Shown: in pieces, positions 52,028 to 60,391 of the stretch
Layout: the number at the start of each line of letters is the position of its first letter
How positions within the stretch are numbered: the first letter of the stretch is position 1
Assembly: GCF_003391135.1 (NCBI RefSeq)
Contig: NZ_CP031455.1
Location: 8,745,794 to 8,809,793 of the forward strand
Length of the DNA: 64,000 nt
Origin: Streptoverticillium olivoreticuli subsp. olivoreticuli
GTDB taxonomy: Bacteria > Actinomycetota > Actinomycetes > Streptomycetales > Streptomycetaceae
Reading direction: 5' to 3'
Notes under the pieces: generated by a model
Seen by the model: the letters and a program-made list of their open reading frames with translations, nothing else
Told to the model about the DNA's origin: nothing
Databases searched by the model: none
Program-made: the position numbers and the translations under genes

Positions 52028-54110
52028 TCCCCACCCAGCATGTCGATCCCCGCTCCCGATCCGCGCTCTGGGCCACCATCGGCAGGCACCCGGACCAGCG
52101 ATCCGCCATGCAGCGGCTCATCGAGTCCCGCCGCCAACTGTCCCGACCACAACGCGTGGTAGACGACGGGCAAGACCTGCAGCGGATCACCCACCGACGC
52201 CGCCCCCTCCAACAACGGCCGCGACACGGCGAACGCCTCCACCAGCGCGGCCTGCAGCCCGGACGGCCCCCGGTACCGGGGATGGCGGTAGCCGGCCAGC
52301 CACCGCAGATTCCCGGCCACCACCGCCAGCAGCGGCTCCAGCCGCTGGTACGCCCACCCCACCCGCGCACACGCCGCTTCCAGCACGGCCCCCGCCCGCT
52401 GCGCCCTGGCCCCGCCGGAGGCCGGGCTCGAGGGACAGTCCGCGAACAGCCCGGTGCCGTCGGCGTACCGGGCGAACAGCTGCGGCACCCACGAGCGCAC
52501 CCGACCATCCGTCTCATCCCGCCACGCGAACCGAACAGGCCGCCCCGCCAGACCGGTCACCGCCGGATCCCGGTCCAGCAGCATCAGCTGGGTGCGCATT
52601 GCAGCCGAACCGTGCACGACATGCCGCCCTGTGGTCGCCGACCACCACCAGCCGGGCCCCCACCGACGCCCCGGCACCACCGGGAACGCCGACACCGGCG
52701 CCAGTTCCTCGAACCGCACCGATGTCACCGCCTGCTCCCACGACAGCTGCGTCACCTGTCCAGCAGGACTGCTGAAAGCGACCTCCATATCCAGCCTCAC
52801 CCCGGCGTTCACGGCCGCCACCATGACCCGCAGCAGCACCTGGTCGAGCAGATCGCTCCCACGGCTCAGACCCTCCAGCATGGACCGGGCCACCTCAGCG
52901 GTGGTGCCGACCTGGGCGCCGTGCAACTGCTGCAACTGCTCCTCGGCCTCCCCAAGGAGATTGGTGATCAGGAAGCGCTGCTCCGCGGGCACCACAGCGC
53001 GCCAGTTCGTCCCGGAGCCGGGTGCCTTCTTCTCTCTGGACAAGACCCGCAGTCCGGCGGCCATCGTCGATGGCCGGTGTTCCTGCCGCACCCACCACGG
53101 GTTCTCGTCGAACCGCGCATACGGCCCGGGCCGACCCCCGGGGTGGCGACGCAGACGGATAACGCTCCCCATCCACGCGAGCAGCGGACACCCGTAGTCG
53201 ACCGCGATCAGCGGCCCCAGCCACTGCTTTCCCAATCGCTCGCCGAGCCGACGGCAGAACTGCCCATCCGCGGGCAACGCCCGCGGCCGCTCACCGCCGC
53301 TGTCCGCCCACACCAGCTGCGCCATGACCGGATCCAGCAGGGCATCTGCGACCGCCACCACCTCGGGGAAGATGACCGCATCGCGCCCCACCGCCCGCCA
53401 CCACTCCAGATCACTCCCCGCATCACCCCCGGCGACCTGGTGCAGGCGGCGCGGCCAGATCTCCTCCTGCTCCCACCCGTACGCCCCCTCCCACCACCGG
53501 GCCACTACCGCATACGCCAGCCCGAACACCTCACCCGCATCAACCCCCGCCCGCGCCGCCCGCCGCACCACACCCCACCACGACCGCTGCGCGACGCCCA
53601 CCTCCGGAACACCCTGCACATCCAGGTACTCCAGTGGCTGATCAGCATCCGCGTCCAGGGCCCACCGCCCGTGCCGTACGCACACCCGCTCCCACCGCGC
53701 CGCGTACCGCACCACCCGGGCCGGCTCGCCCGTACGCCGTGCCGTGCACAGCCGGCACCCGAATGCCACCGGCCCCACCACCGCACCTCCCACCCGCCAC
53801 AACGCCCGCTCCACGGCGTCCTGCTGCGCACCGAACTTGGGGTCTTCCCGTCCCCAGGATGCAACGCCCGCCCCAGCACCCCCTCCTCAGCACCGCCCAA
53901 CCTCACCAGCGCGCGCCGGCCCGCTGCGTTCAGCAGCACCTCCGCATCCCAACGCAACGCCCCGCCCTCATGCCGAGGCCGGTGACCGACCCCCTTCCAG
54001 CAGGACAGCAACGCCTTCTCCTCAAGTCCGTAGGAGGCAGCGATCCGGCACAAGTAGGACAACGTCGTCTCTCCGGCCAGGGGAGACACGCAAAAGATCC
54101 CGGCAGACAT
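52024..54110 (-). pseudogene. TniQ/TnsD-TnsA-like fusion of a Tn7-like element, frameshifted
   Basis: The start MSAGIFCVSPLAGETTLSYLCRIAASYGL and a zinc-site region (FGCRLCTARRTG to VRYAARWERVCVRHGRW) are TniQ/TnsD-like. The last 220 residues resemble a TnsA endonuclease: SWEQAVTSVRFEELAPVSAFPV, DRDPAVTGLAGRPVRFAWRDETDGRVRSWVPQLFARYADGTGLFADC and a VGWAYQRLEPLL end. In active TnsA the core is PDFLV and VxVK; here it is PQLFA and ADCPS, so the catalytic Asp and Lys appear lost. Near 53840 a one-base loss in AAGACCCCAAG separates the first 90 residues from the other 596. Full length about 695. It precedes and overlaps tniA. Confidence 0.75.
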
Positions 54111-54115
54111 CCGCC

Positions 54116-54526
54116 TCAACCTCCTGTGCTCTGTGCCCACTCCAGGATTTCTGCGGCGCCCCGACGAACGACTGCTTCCGGGTCTTGGACCAGCCTTTCG
54201 CACAGGGCCAGGAGGTTCGGTACCCCGGCCCTCCCCGCGAGCGCATCGTGCACCCCCGCCAGCATCCAGTCGCCGTGACTGACGCTGGCCCCGGCTACCG
54301 CCCGCGCAAGGACCCGGACCGAGGCCACCGTCCCCGCCCGCGCCAAGGCCTCGGCCGTCTGCCGCGTCACCGCCGTGTCCTCCACGTCCAGGAGCAGGCT
54401 CCCCAGTGCCTTTGCGGCTTCAGGAACCCCGGCGAAGGCGAAGGGGGCCAGGGTATTCCCGGCCTGCGCACGCCGTACCCACGAAGGCGACGATGCCTCC
54501 GCCAACGCCTCCAGCAACCCGTCCAC
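54116..54526 (-). CDS. HEAT-repeat protein
   Basis: A 136-residue helical protein starting at GTG 54526 (MDGLLEALAEASSPSWVRRAQAG). It shows repeats of about 35 residues ending in Val-Arg-Arg or Arg-Gln-style turns (SWVRRAQAGNTLAPFA, TAVTRQTAEALARAGTVASVRVLARAVAGA, EAVVRRGAAEILEWAQSTGG), typical of HEAT/PBS-lyase scaffolds. Such proteins bind partner proteins or nucleic acid. It lies six bases before the TnsD-TnsA gene and could be an accessory of the element, or the end of a longer gene cut by the adjacent HA fragment. Confidence 0.65.
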   Translation of the reverse strand: MDGLLEALAEASSPSWVRRAQAGNTLAPFAFAGVPEAAKALGSLLLDVEDTAVTRQTAEALARAGTVASVRVLARAVAGASVSHGDWMLAGVHDALAGRAGVPNLLALCERLVQDPEAVVRRGAAEILEWAQSTGG

Positions 54527-54539
54527 TACGACCGCCCCA

Positions 54540-54740
54540 CCCTTGCTGCTGTCCACTGCATGCCGAGTGCGGCCCGCCGTTCCGGGTTGGGCTTGTCGGT
54601 CCGTTTCCTGATGTTGTCGAGGACCATGCCGGGCTTGACTGCCAGGAGCTCCTCGGTGCTGCCCTGGCGGCCTGTCGGCTTCTGGTCCCACGTGCTCGGC
54701 GTGTTTCGCGGCGACGTTGAGGTGGCCTTCGCGGGCGGGT
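54540..54740 (-). pseudogene. Helicase-associated-domain fragment
   Basis: Short frame pieces read PAREGHLNVAAKHAEHV, then, one frame over, GSTEELLAVKPGMVLDNIRKRTDKPNPERRAALGMQW, the same C-terminal HA-domain motif as at 44.4 kb. Only 65 codons remain. Confidence 0.6.
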
Positions 54741-54866
54741 CTGGCAGGGGCCGGGTTCCGCCAGGTGCCGGCTGCCGCCTCCCGGCTGCCTCGTGCGGTC
54801 CGGTTCCGGACCGCTGTTGTGCCCGTGCGGGCTGTCTGCTGGTGCGGGTCCCGTGGCAGACCGGGG

Positions 54867-55412
54867 TCAGTAGGGCTTCAGGCCGGTGGTGTCGAGGAGG
54901 AAGGAGAAGGGGGCAGGGATGTGAACGGGTTCTCCGAAGTCGGCGTCTTCTCTCATGCGGTAGCGGTCGTTTGCAGGCTCGCTGAAGAGCGTGACGGTTT
55001 TCTGCCGGGCGTCGACGACGAGGTAGAGCGGGATGTCCATGCGGGGGTAGTCGCGGAGTTTCCCGACCCAGTCGTTCTCCGGGTTGGACGGTGAGACGAT
55101 TTCCACGGCGATCAGGGCGAGTTCTGCCGGTACGCTGCTTTCGGTCGTCGTCATCGCCTCTTCGGGCAGGTACGTGAGGTCCGGGTTGCGTACGGCGGAT
55201 GTCTGGGGCGAGGCCAGATCGGTGTTCCCTGTGTCGACGTATCCGGCCGGGGCGTGTCCGTCGAACTGTTTCCGGATTTTGCTCAGGTTGAGCTGGTGGA
55301 GGGCCGAGGGCGAGGCCTGCATGACGATGATGTCGCCGGACAGTTCCGTTTTGAACCCGTCAGGAAGAACGCGGCGTGCTTCCTCCAGCAGCTCGAAATG
55401 CTCAGGGTTCAC
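54867..55412 (-). CDS. Uma2-family putative endonuclease, copy 2
   Basis: A 181-residue Uma2 protein with exactly the same length and motif positions as copy 1: Asp78 (NPDLTYLPEE), Glu104 (AVEIVSPSNPENDW), Lys118 (GKLRDY). The start is GTG at 55412 with GGAGG ten bases upstream. Function is uncertain, as for copy 1. The divergence between the two copies is spread through the protein and avoids the core, which points to old paralogues kept under selection, not a fresh duplication. It is bounded by helicase fragments on one side and unannotatable DNA on the other. Confidence 0.85.
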   Translation of the reverse strand: MNPEHFELLEEARRVLPDGFKTELSGDIIVMQASPSALHQLNLSKIRKQFDGHAPAGYVDTGNTDLASPQTSAVRNPDLTYLPEEAMTTTESSVPAELALIAVEIVSPSNPENDWVGKLRDYPRMDIPLYLVVDARQKTVTLFSEPANDRYRMREDADFGEPVHIPAPFSFLLDTTGLKPY

Positions 55413-56842
55413 GGCAGCTAGTCCTCCCTTGGCGGAATTTCCCCGGCGTCGTGGAAAGTCTTGGTAAGCGAGTCTAGTGGTCCGGCAGGCTGCCGGGCCC
55501 GGACAGGCGGCTCTCTGCGGGATCTGCGCCCGGCCTGCCGGTCCGCCCCGGCCGCTCCCGCGGGCCCGGTCCCGGCACCACGGACTGTCCCTGCCGTTGC
55601 CCGGACCAGGCCCCGGACACGCGCTGTACCGATACAGGCGCGGGGGCTGGCCTGGCCGTGGCAGACGGCGTGCAGGCACTGCCGGAGCGGGTACTGCGTC
55701 TGGGCAGCCTGCCCCAAGGAGACTGGGGCTGTTTCGAAGGCACCCCTACGCCCTGGCGTCTGTCTTTCGAAGGCAGATCTGGTGATCTTGCTTTGTTTTC
55801 GGTGGAGCGCAGAGGAAGGAGGGAAGGGGGAGGGAGAGTGGGTCTGCCGGCGCGCGGCCGGTGTGGTCTGGCAGTTGGCCATGGATGATTCCGGGTCCCG
55901 GATCAGAGCGTCGTGCACCGTTGAACGAGTACTGTTCATGCTCGCGGGGGTTCTCGTACGCCGGTGACCGGGTTGGCCGCCCGGCCGGGGTGTGCCTGCG
56001 AAGGCGGCAAGGACGATGGGGCTTTCCGGAAGCGACGACGACGGTTCCTGCATGCCTGGGCGGGCGCGGGCGCCGATGGGGGCGGCCGGTCGCTGTGGAA
56101 GAACTGCGGGGATTCCTTGACCTGGGGCACACCGGCCGGCGTCACGGGAACGTATGCGTCGGCGGTCGTCGGCGGACCAGTACGGGACGGCGTCGGCAGT
56201 GCTTTTCCAGGCCTGAGCGCCTCCAGCAGGGAAGCTACCGGGGGACCGTTGCCCGGCAGCCGGGAACGTACCGGCGATCCGCGCGGTGCGCCCCCGGTTT
56301 CACCAGCGGATTCCGGGGTGCCGAGGCCGGTGCGGAGGGCGGACAGGGGCCTGCAGGAAAGTAGCCCGGAAGCCCCACCGTCACCGTGGCTGTGGCTCCG
56401 GGGTCTGCCACTTCGCCCGGATTCATCTCATGATGTCCGCAGGGGTTTCAGAGCAGGAGTCCGATGTCGCGGGCTTGCTGGTGGTCGTTCTGTTTGGGCG
56501 CTACGGCTTGTTGTCCGGAAGGAGAGTCCTTGCTGCGTCTCGTGCTCGTGTCGGGCTTCTGTGTGGCCGCTGGTCTGTGGGCTGTGGGGTTCACGGACTG
56601 TTTCAGCAGGTAGACAGAGCGGACTGTGAGGTATGAGGCTGTGAGCCGTGGCTTCTTTGAAGGAGGGGGCCGGGCACGGTCGTTGTGGTGACGGTATGCC
56701 GTACCTGTGGTGGGCCTGGCCCTGCAGCAGTGGATCAAAAAGGGCTGTTCGCGGCCGTGCGTGGTCCGGCAGTGGTTGCTGGCGCTGGTGCGGGAGGATG
56801 AACTCTGTCGGCTGCGCCCTTGTTTGTGAGTTGAGGTCCGTC
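55413..56842. other. Long region with no supportable gene
   Basis: Frames on both strands are Arg/Gly/Pro-rich, lack ribosome-binding sites and match no family. At 56629-56650 there is a TGTGAGGTATGAGGCTGTGAGCC run like that next to the IS21 element. The region may be decayed mobile DNA or regulatory sequence; I saw no RNA gene and no convincing terminator. Confidence 0.35.
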
Positions 56843-58239
56843 ATGCCCTCCAGCCCTGAGCCCGCGGCTGAGGCTTCTGTCGCTACGGCTTTTCGCGCCT
56901 GCCCTGCTGGCCGTCGTGTGCTGCGCCCGGATCAGCAGCAGGCAGTCGATAAAGCGGTGCGTCACCTTGCCTGCCCCCACACCCGCGGGCACGTGGCCTC
57001 GGCCTGTGGTACGGGCAAGACCCTGACCGCGCTGCGTACCGCGGAGGCGCTGGACACCCGTCATCTGTTGGTCGGGTGCCATCTCTGGACCTGATCGCGC
57101 ATTGGGCCCAGAGCACCCGCGCGGATGGGCGCCTGGAGCCGTTGATGGCGGTTTCCTCGTTGAAGGCGAGTAAGCATCCGGTTCTTGCGGGTGCCGTGGG
57201 GTGCACAGCACCAACAGCCCCGGGTCCCTGGCGTCGTGGCTGGCCCGGCGCGGGCGTGCGACGGTGTTCGTGACGCTCTTGACCCCAATACCATTGCCCG
57301 CACGATGGACCTGCTCGCCTGGCCCGCCGATGGGACTGCCCACTTCGCTCCCCGTCGGCCTGGCCGCCGCTACCCGCTTCCACACCGAACACCAGCAACT
57401 GCCTGTTCCCGCGGACTATGAGGATGCCTACGGCTACCACCTGGGCATCCTCATCACCGGCCAGCGCACCGCCCGTCGGCAAGGCACCCTCACCGAGGAC
57501 TGGATCACCGAACTCGATGCCCTCGGCATGATCTGGGACGATCACGAGGCCACCTGGCAGGGCCACCTGACTACCGTTACCGCCTACCAGGCAGAACACG
57601 GCCACCTCGCCATCCCCGCCCAGGAACCCGGTGGCCAGTTCCTCACCGACCAGCGCGCCCTCGCCCGCAAGAACCGCCTCACCCCCGAACGCCAGCTCAC
57701 TGCCCTCGACCCCCACTGGACACGCCCTCACGGCCCAGACTGGCACACCGCAGATACCACCTCCTCAAGCGCCACATCGAAGCCGGCCACGACCCGCCAC
57801 GCTGCGCCGTGACGCGGTGATTGAAGGGGTTAAAGGTCGGCAGCCGACTGCACCGCCAGTTCACCACTTGGGACCGGCTCGATCCCGGCCAGCAAGACCT
57901 GCTCACCCGCCTCGGATTGACCCTCAGTCAGGTCCTGCTGCTGCACGGAAGGCGGCCGCCACGCCTGGCCCAAGGTCTCGCCGTTCCTTCGAACAGACCG
58001 TCCTGCTGCTGCGTGCCTTCGCGGAGCGTCATGGCTGCCCACTCGGCGCTCGGGAGTGGATCGAAGTCGACGGCGAACGCGTCATGATCGGCCCGTGGCT
58101 GTGCAAAGTCCGGGTGAAAGAGAACACGGTCCAGTTCACCGGCGAACAGGATCGGCTGGTGGCAGAGATCCTCCAGGCTGGCCGGCACGACAATGCTGCA
58201 GGCCCCCTGCGAACTGAGGTGCTGACGGTCACATGCTAG
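56843..58239 (+). pseudogene. DEAD-type helicase with Helicase-associated domain, shattered
   Basis: Ordered pieces of one long gene. MPSSPEPAAEASVATAFRAC and LRPDQQQAVDKAVRHLACPHTRGHVASACGTGKTLTALRTAEAL (Walker A) are in the first frame to about 57075; SLDLIAHWAQSTRADGRLEPLMAVSS is in the next; SPGSLASWLARRGRATVFVTL is in a third. A large gap follows, with the ATPase body lost, then HA repeats LPVPADYEDAYGYHLGILITGQRTARRQGTLTEDWITELDALGMIWDDHEATW and, after more frame changes, SWLHRQFTTWDRLDPGQQDLLTRLGLT-like and FEQTVLLLRAFAERHGCPLGAREWIEVDGERVMIGPWLCK pieces. At least four frame breaks and one deletion. Confidence 0.75.
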
Positions 58240-58589
58240 CGGCTGCGCAGGTGGGGTGTGGGCGGTGCCCGCGGGGGCTCAGCCCTGGCTCGGTGCAGGG
58301 CAGAGACGGTGCTGGTGGGCCGGGGCGCGGATGTCGAGTGCCGAGTGAGTGTGCTGGGGTGTGTTTCCTGCACGGTACGTCCCCTCAGAGCTTCCCTCTC
58401 GTGATTGGTGATCTCGGTGGGTTTGTCGTGGTGGGTTCGGTGCTGCTGTGTCAGTGATGTGACGGGTGTTTGTGCTGGTGGGAGTGCGGCCTGCTGCTGA
58501 CGGTGGGTGCGGGGTTCGTGCTGTCGTTTTTGCGGAGTGTGCCGCCCAGTTGGGTGCCGAGTGCTACCGCGGTGGGGTGTTTGCGCAGG

Positions 58590-59618
58590 TCAGTGGGTGT
58601 CTGGCGGTGTGGGCCAGGCGGGGTCGCCGGTGAGTTGCTCAATGGCAGCGTGGATTCCTAACGCGGCGGCGATGCCGGTGAGTTGGTTGTGGTGGTGGAA
58701 GTTGGTGTGCTGGAACAGGTGGTGGCTGTCGTGTGGGTGGCCACTGAGGTAGTGCCAGGCCCGGGCGGCGGTCAGTAGGGGCTGTGTCCATGCGGGGGCT
58801 CGGTGCCATCGGGGTGTGCTCGTGGGGCGGTACGGGGGGTGGGGAAGAGCGAGGGCGGTGGCGTCGGGTGCCAGGTCGGCGAGTCGCACGGCGGTGAGTT
58901 GTGCGGCGGTGGCGTCCGGGGCGAGTGTCTGGGCGGCGAGGAGTCCGGCGTGGAGGGGGTGCCCGACCTGCTGTATGTCCCTGGTCTGCCTGAGCTCGGT
59001 GCTGCTCGAGTCGCGGGGGCTCTCGCCGGCGTTTCTCGGCGGACCCGGGCGTACCGGGCCCTTTTGGTGGAAGCGGGCTCGGACTGTGTCCAGGTCGTGG
59101 ATCTCCTGGTGTGCGGTGCCGAGTTTGGCTGTCCGTGCCTGGAGGTGTGCGTCCGGCTTGGCGTGCCAGACGAGGGTGAGGCGGATTCCGGTGCGGGCCC
59201 GCAGCGTGCCGAGGTGTTCCCAGCGTGTGGGGGTGAGGGTGTGGGCGCGCAGCACGATGAGGTGTCCGACGCGGTGCGCGTTGATCCAGCTGGCGGCGGC
59301 GGTCCAGGCGGGTTGGACCATGTCGGCCCATGAGCTGTGGTGCCGGGGCACGTGAGGGTCATGGCCCGGGAGACGTTTGCCGAGTGCGGTCAGGACGTCC
59401 TGGGCGAGGCCGGGCGGGTGGGAGGCGCCCGGGGTGGGGTGGACGGTGATGCGTCCGCCGGTGGGGGAGTGGGCGTTGAGGGCGGCTGCTGTCACGTCGG
59501 GGTCGTCGTCGGGGTCGATGATGATCGTGGTGGGTGTGCCCGGCGCGTGATGCCGGCTCCCGGCCTGCCCGGTTCCGGCTGTCGTCGTGCTCGGGCGTTT
59601 GACGGGCGGCGCGGTCAC
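58590..59618 (-). CDS. Third protein of the second Tn7-like operon, family not recognised
   Basis: A 342-residue protein starting at GTG 59618, overlapping the tniB stop (ATGTGA), so clearly in the operon. The first 60 residues are low-complexity, with PTTIIIDPDDDPDVTAAALN after them. The N-terminal domain (HHSSWADMVQPAWTAAASWINAHRVGHLIVLRAHTLTPTRWEHLGTLRARTGIRLTLVWHA) has an alternating beta/alpha pattern. The C-terminal domain (LLAAQTLAPDATAAQLTAVRLADLAPDATALALPHPPYRPT, then WTQPLLTAARAWHYL) is helical, with a pattern faintly like the core-binding part of tyrosine recombinases. It shows no Cys/His zinc site, so it is not an ordinary TniQ. It occupies TniQ's position and may choose or sense targets. 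Confidence 0.75.
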   Translation of the reverse strand: MTAPPVKRPSTTTAGTGQAGSRHHAPGTPTTIIIDPDDDPDVTAAALNAHSPTGGRITVHPTPGASHPPGLAQDVLTALGKRLPGHDPHVPRHHSSWADMVQPAWTAAASWINAHRVGHLIVLRAHTLTPTRWEHLGTLRARTGIRLTLVWHAKPDAHLQARTAKLGTAHQEIHDLDTVRARFHQKGPVRPGPPRNAGESPRDSSSTELRQTRDIQQVGHPLHAGLLAAQTLAPDATAAQLTAVRLADLAPDATALALPHPPYRPTSTPRWHRAPAWTQPLLTAARAWHYLSGHPHDSHHLFQHTNFHHHNQLTGIAAALGIHAAIEQLTGDPAWPTPPDTH

Positions 59619-60391
59619 ATGCCGCCGATCTTGCTGTAGACCCAGTGGACGAGTTCCTCGTTGACGTGTTCGGTGCCCGTGCTGGCCATGCCCTCTTGGA
59701 GGAGGGCGGTGATGCTGGCCCAGTTGCGGAAGCTGCCGTGGGCGGCTTCGGCGTCGATGGCGTCGATCAGTTCAAGGTCGCAGGTGGCCCAGATGGGGTG
59801 GAAGGCCTGGACGACGGGGCGGATCTCGGTCTTGGGGATCCGGGTGAACTCCTGCCAGATGAAGATCCGTGAGGCGAGCATGGGTTCGCGCCGCAGCACT
59901 TTGTAGCAGTTGTCGCCGCCGGCGAAGATGATGGCGATGTCGGTGTTGCGGTCGTCCCACAGGTGGCGCCAGTACTCGAATCCGGTGCGGCTCATCCACT
60001 GGGCCTCGTCGCAGACCAGCACCCTGAACTGCTCGGCGAGGACCTCTTTGAGGAGGGTGTCGAACTCGATGGGCCGCCGGGGTGGTTCGCCGGGCAGGCG
60101 CAGGGCGTGGAACAGGCCGTGGCGGATGTCGCGCGGGGTGGGCCCGCCGCGCAGTTCGAGCCGGTAGGTGGTCTTCGGGGCCAGGGCGCGCAGGGCGGAG
60201 TTCACCGCCATGGTCTTGCCGTAGCCGGACGGCCCGTATGCGCACATCATCGCTTTGGCCGCGATGACCATCTCGATGTTGTCCCGGGTGGTCAGCAGGG
60301 CGTCGGTGCCCACCAGCTGTGCCGCCTTGACCAGGAAGTGGTCCTCGTGCTCGGCGGGCAGCCGCCCATAGGACAGGTCAGTCTTCGCCAC
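59615..60391 (-). CDS. tniB: TniB-like AAA+ ATPase of a Tn7-like element, copy 2
   Basis: A 258-residue ATPase. The start is GTG at 60391 after AAGGAAG, giving MAKTDLSYGR. Walker A GPSGYGKT (53-60), Walker B RVLVCDEAQWMS (123-134), FAGGDNCYKVLRREPMLASRIFIWQEFTRI with the sensor/arginine-finger region. It overlaps tniA upstream by 14 bases and the third gene downstream by four. It is only distantly related to copy 1, so the two operons are different element types. Confidence 0.85.
   Translation of the reverse strand: MAKTDLSYGRLPAEHEDHFLVKAAQLVGTDALLTTRDNIEMVIAAKAMMCAYGPSGYGKTMAVNSALRALAPKTTYRLELRGGPTPRDIRHGLFHALRLPGEPPRRPIEFDTLLKEVLAEQFRVLVCDEAQWMSRTGFEYWRHLWDDRNTDIAIIFAGGDNCYKVLRREPMLASRIFIWQEFTRIPKTEIRPVVQAFHPIWATCDLELIDAIDAEAAHGSFRNWASITALLQEGMASTGTEHVNEELVHWVYSKIGGM

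Noticed and set aside
53820..53850. Programmed frameshift in the TnsD-TnsA-like gene
   Set aside because: The sequence AAGACCCCAAG does not give an X-XXY-YYZ heptamer in phase; a one-base deletion is the simpler explanation in an operon that is already decaying.
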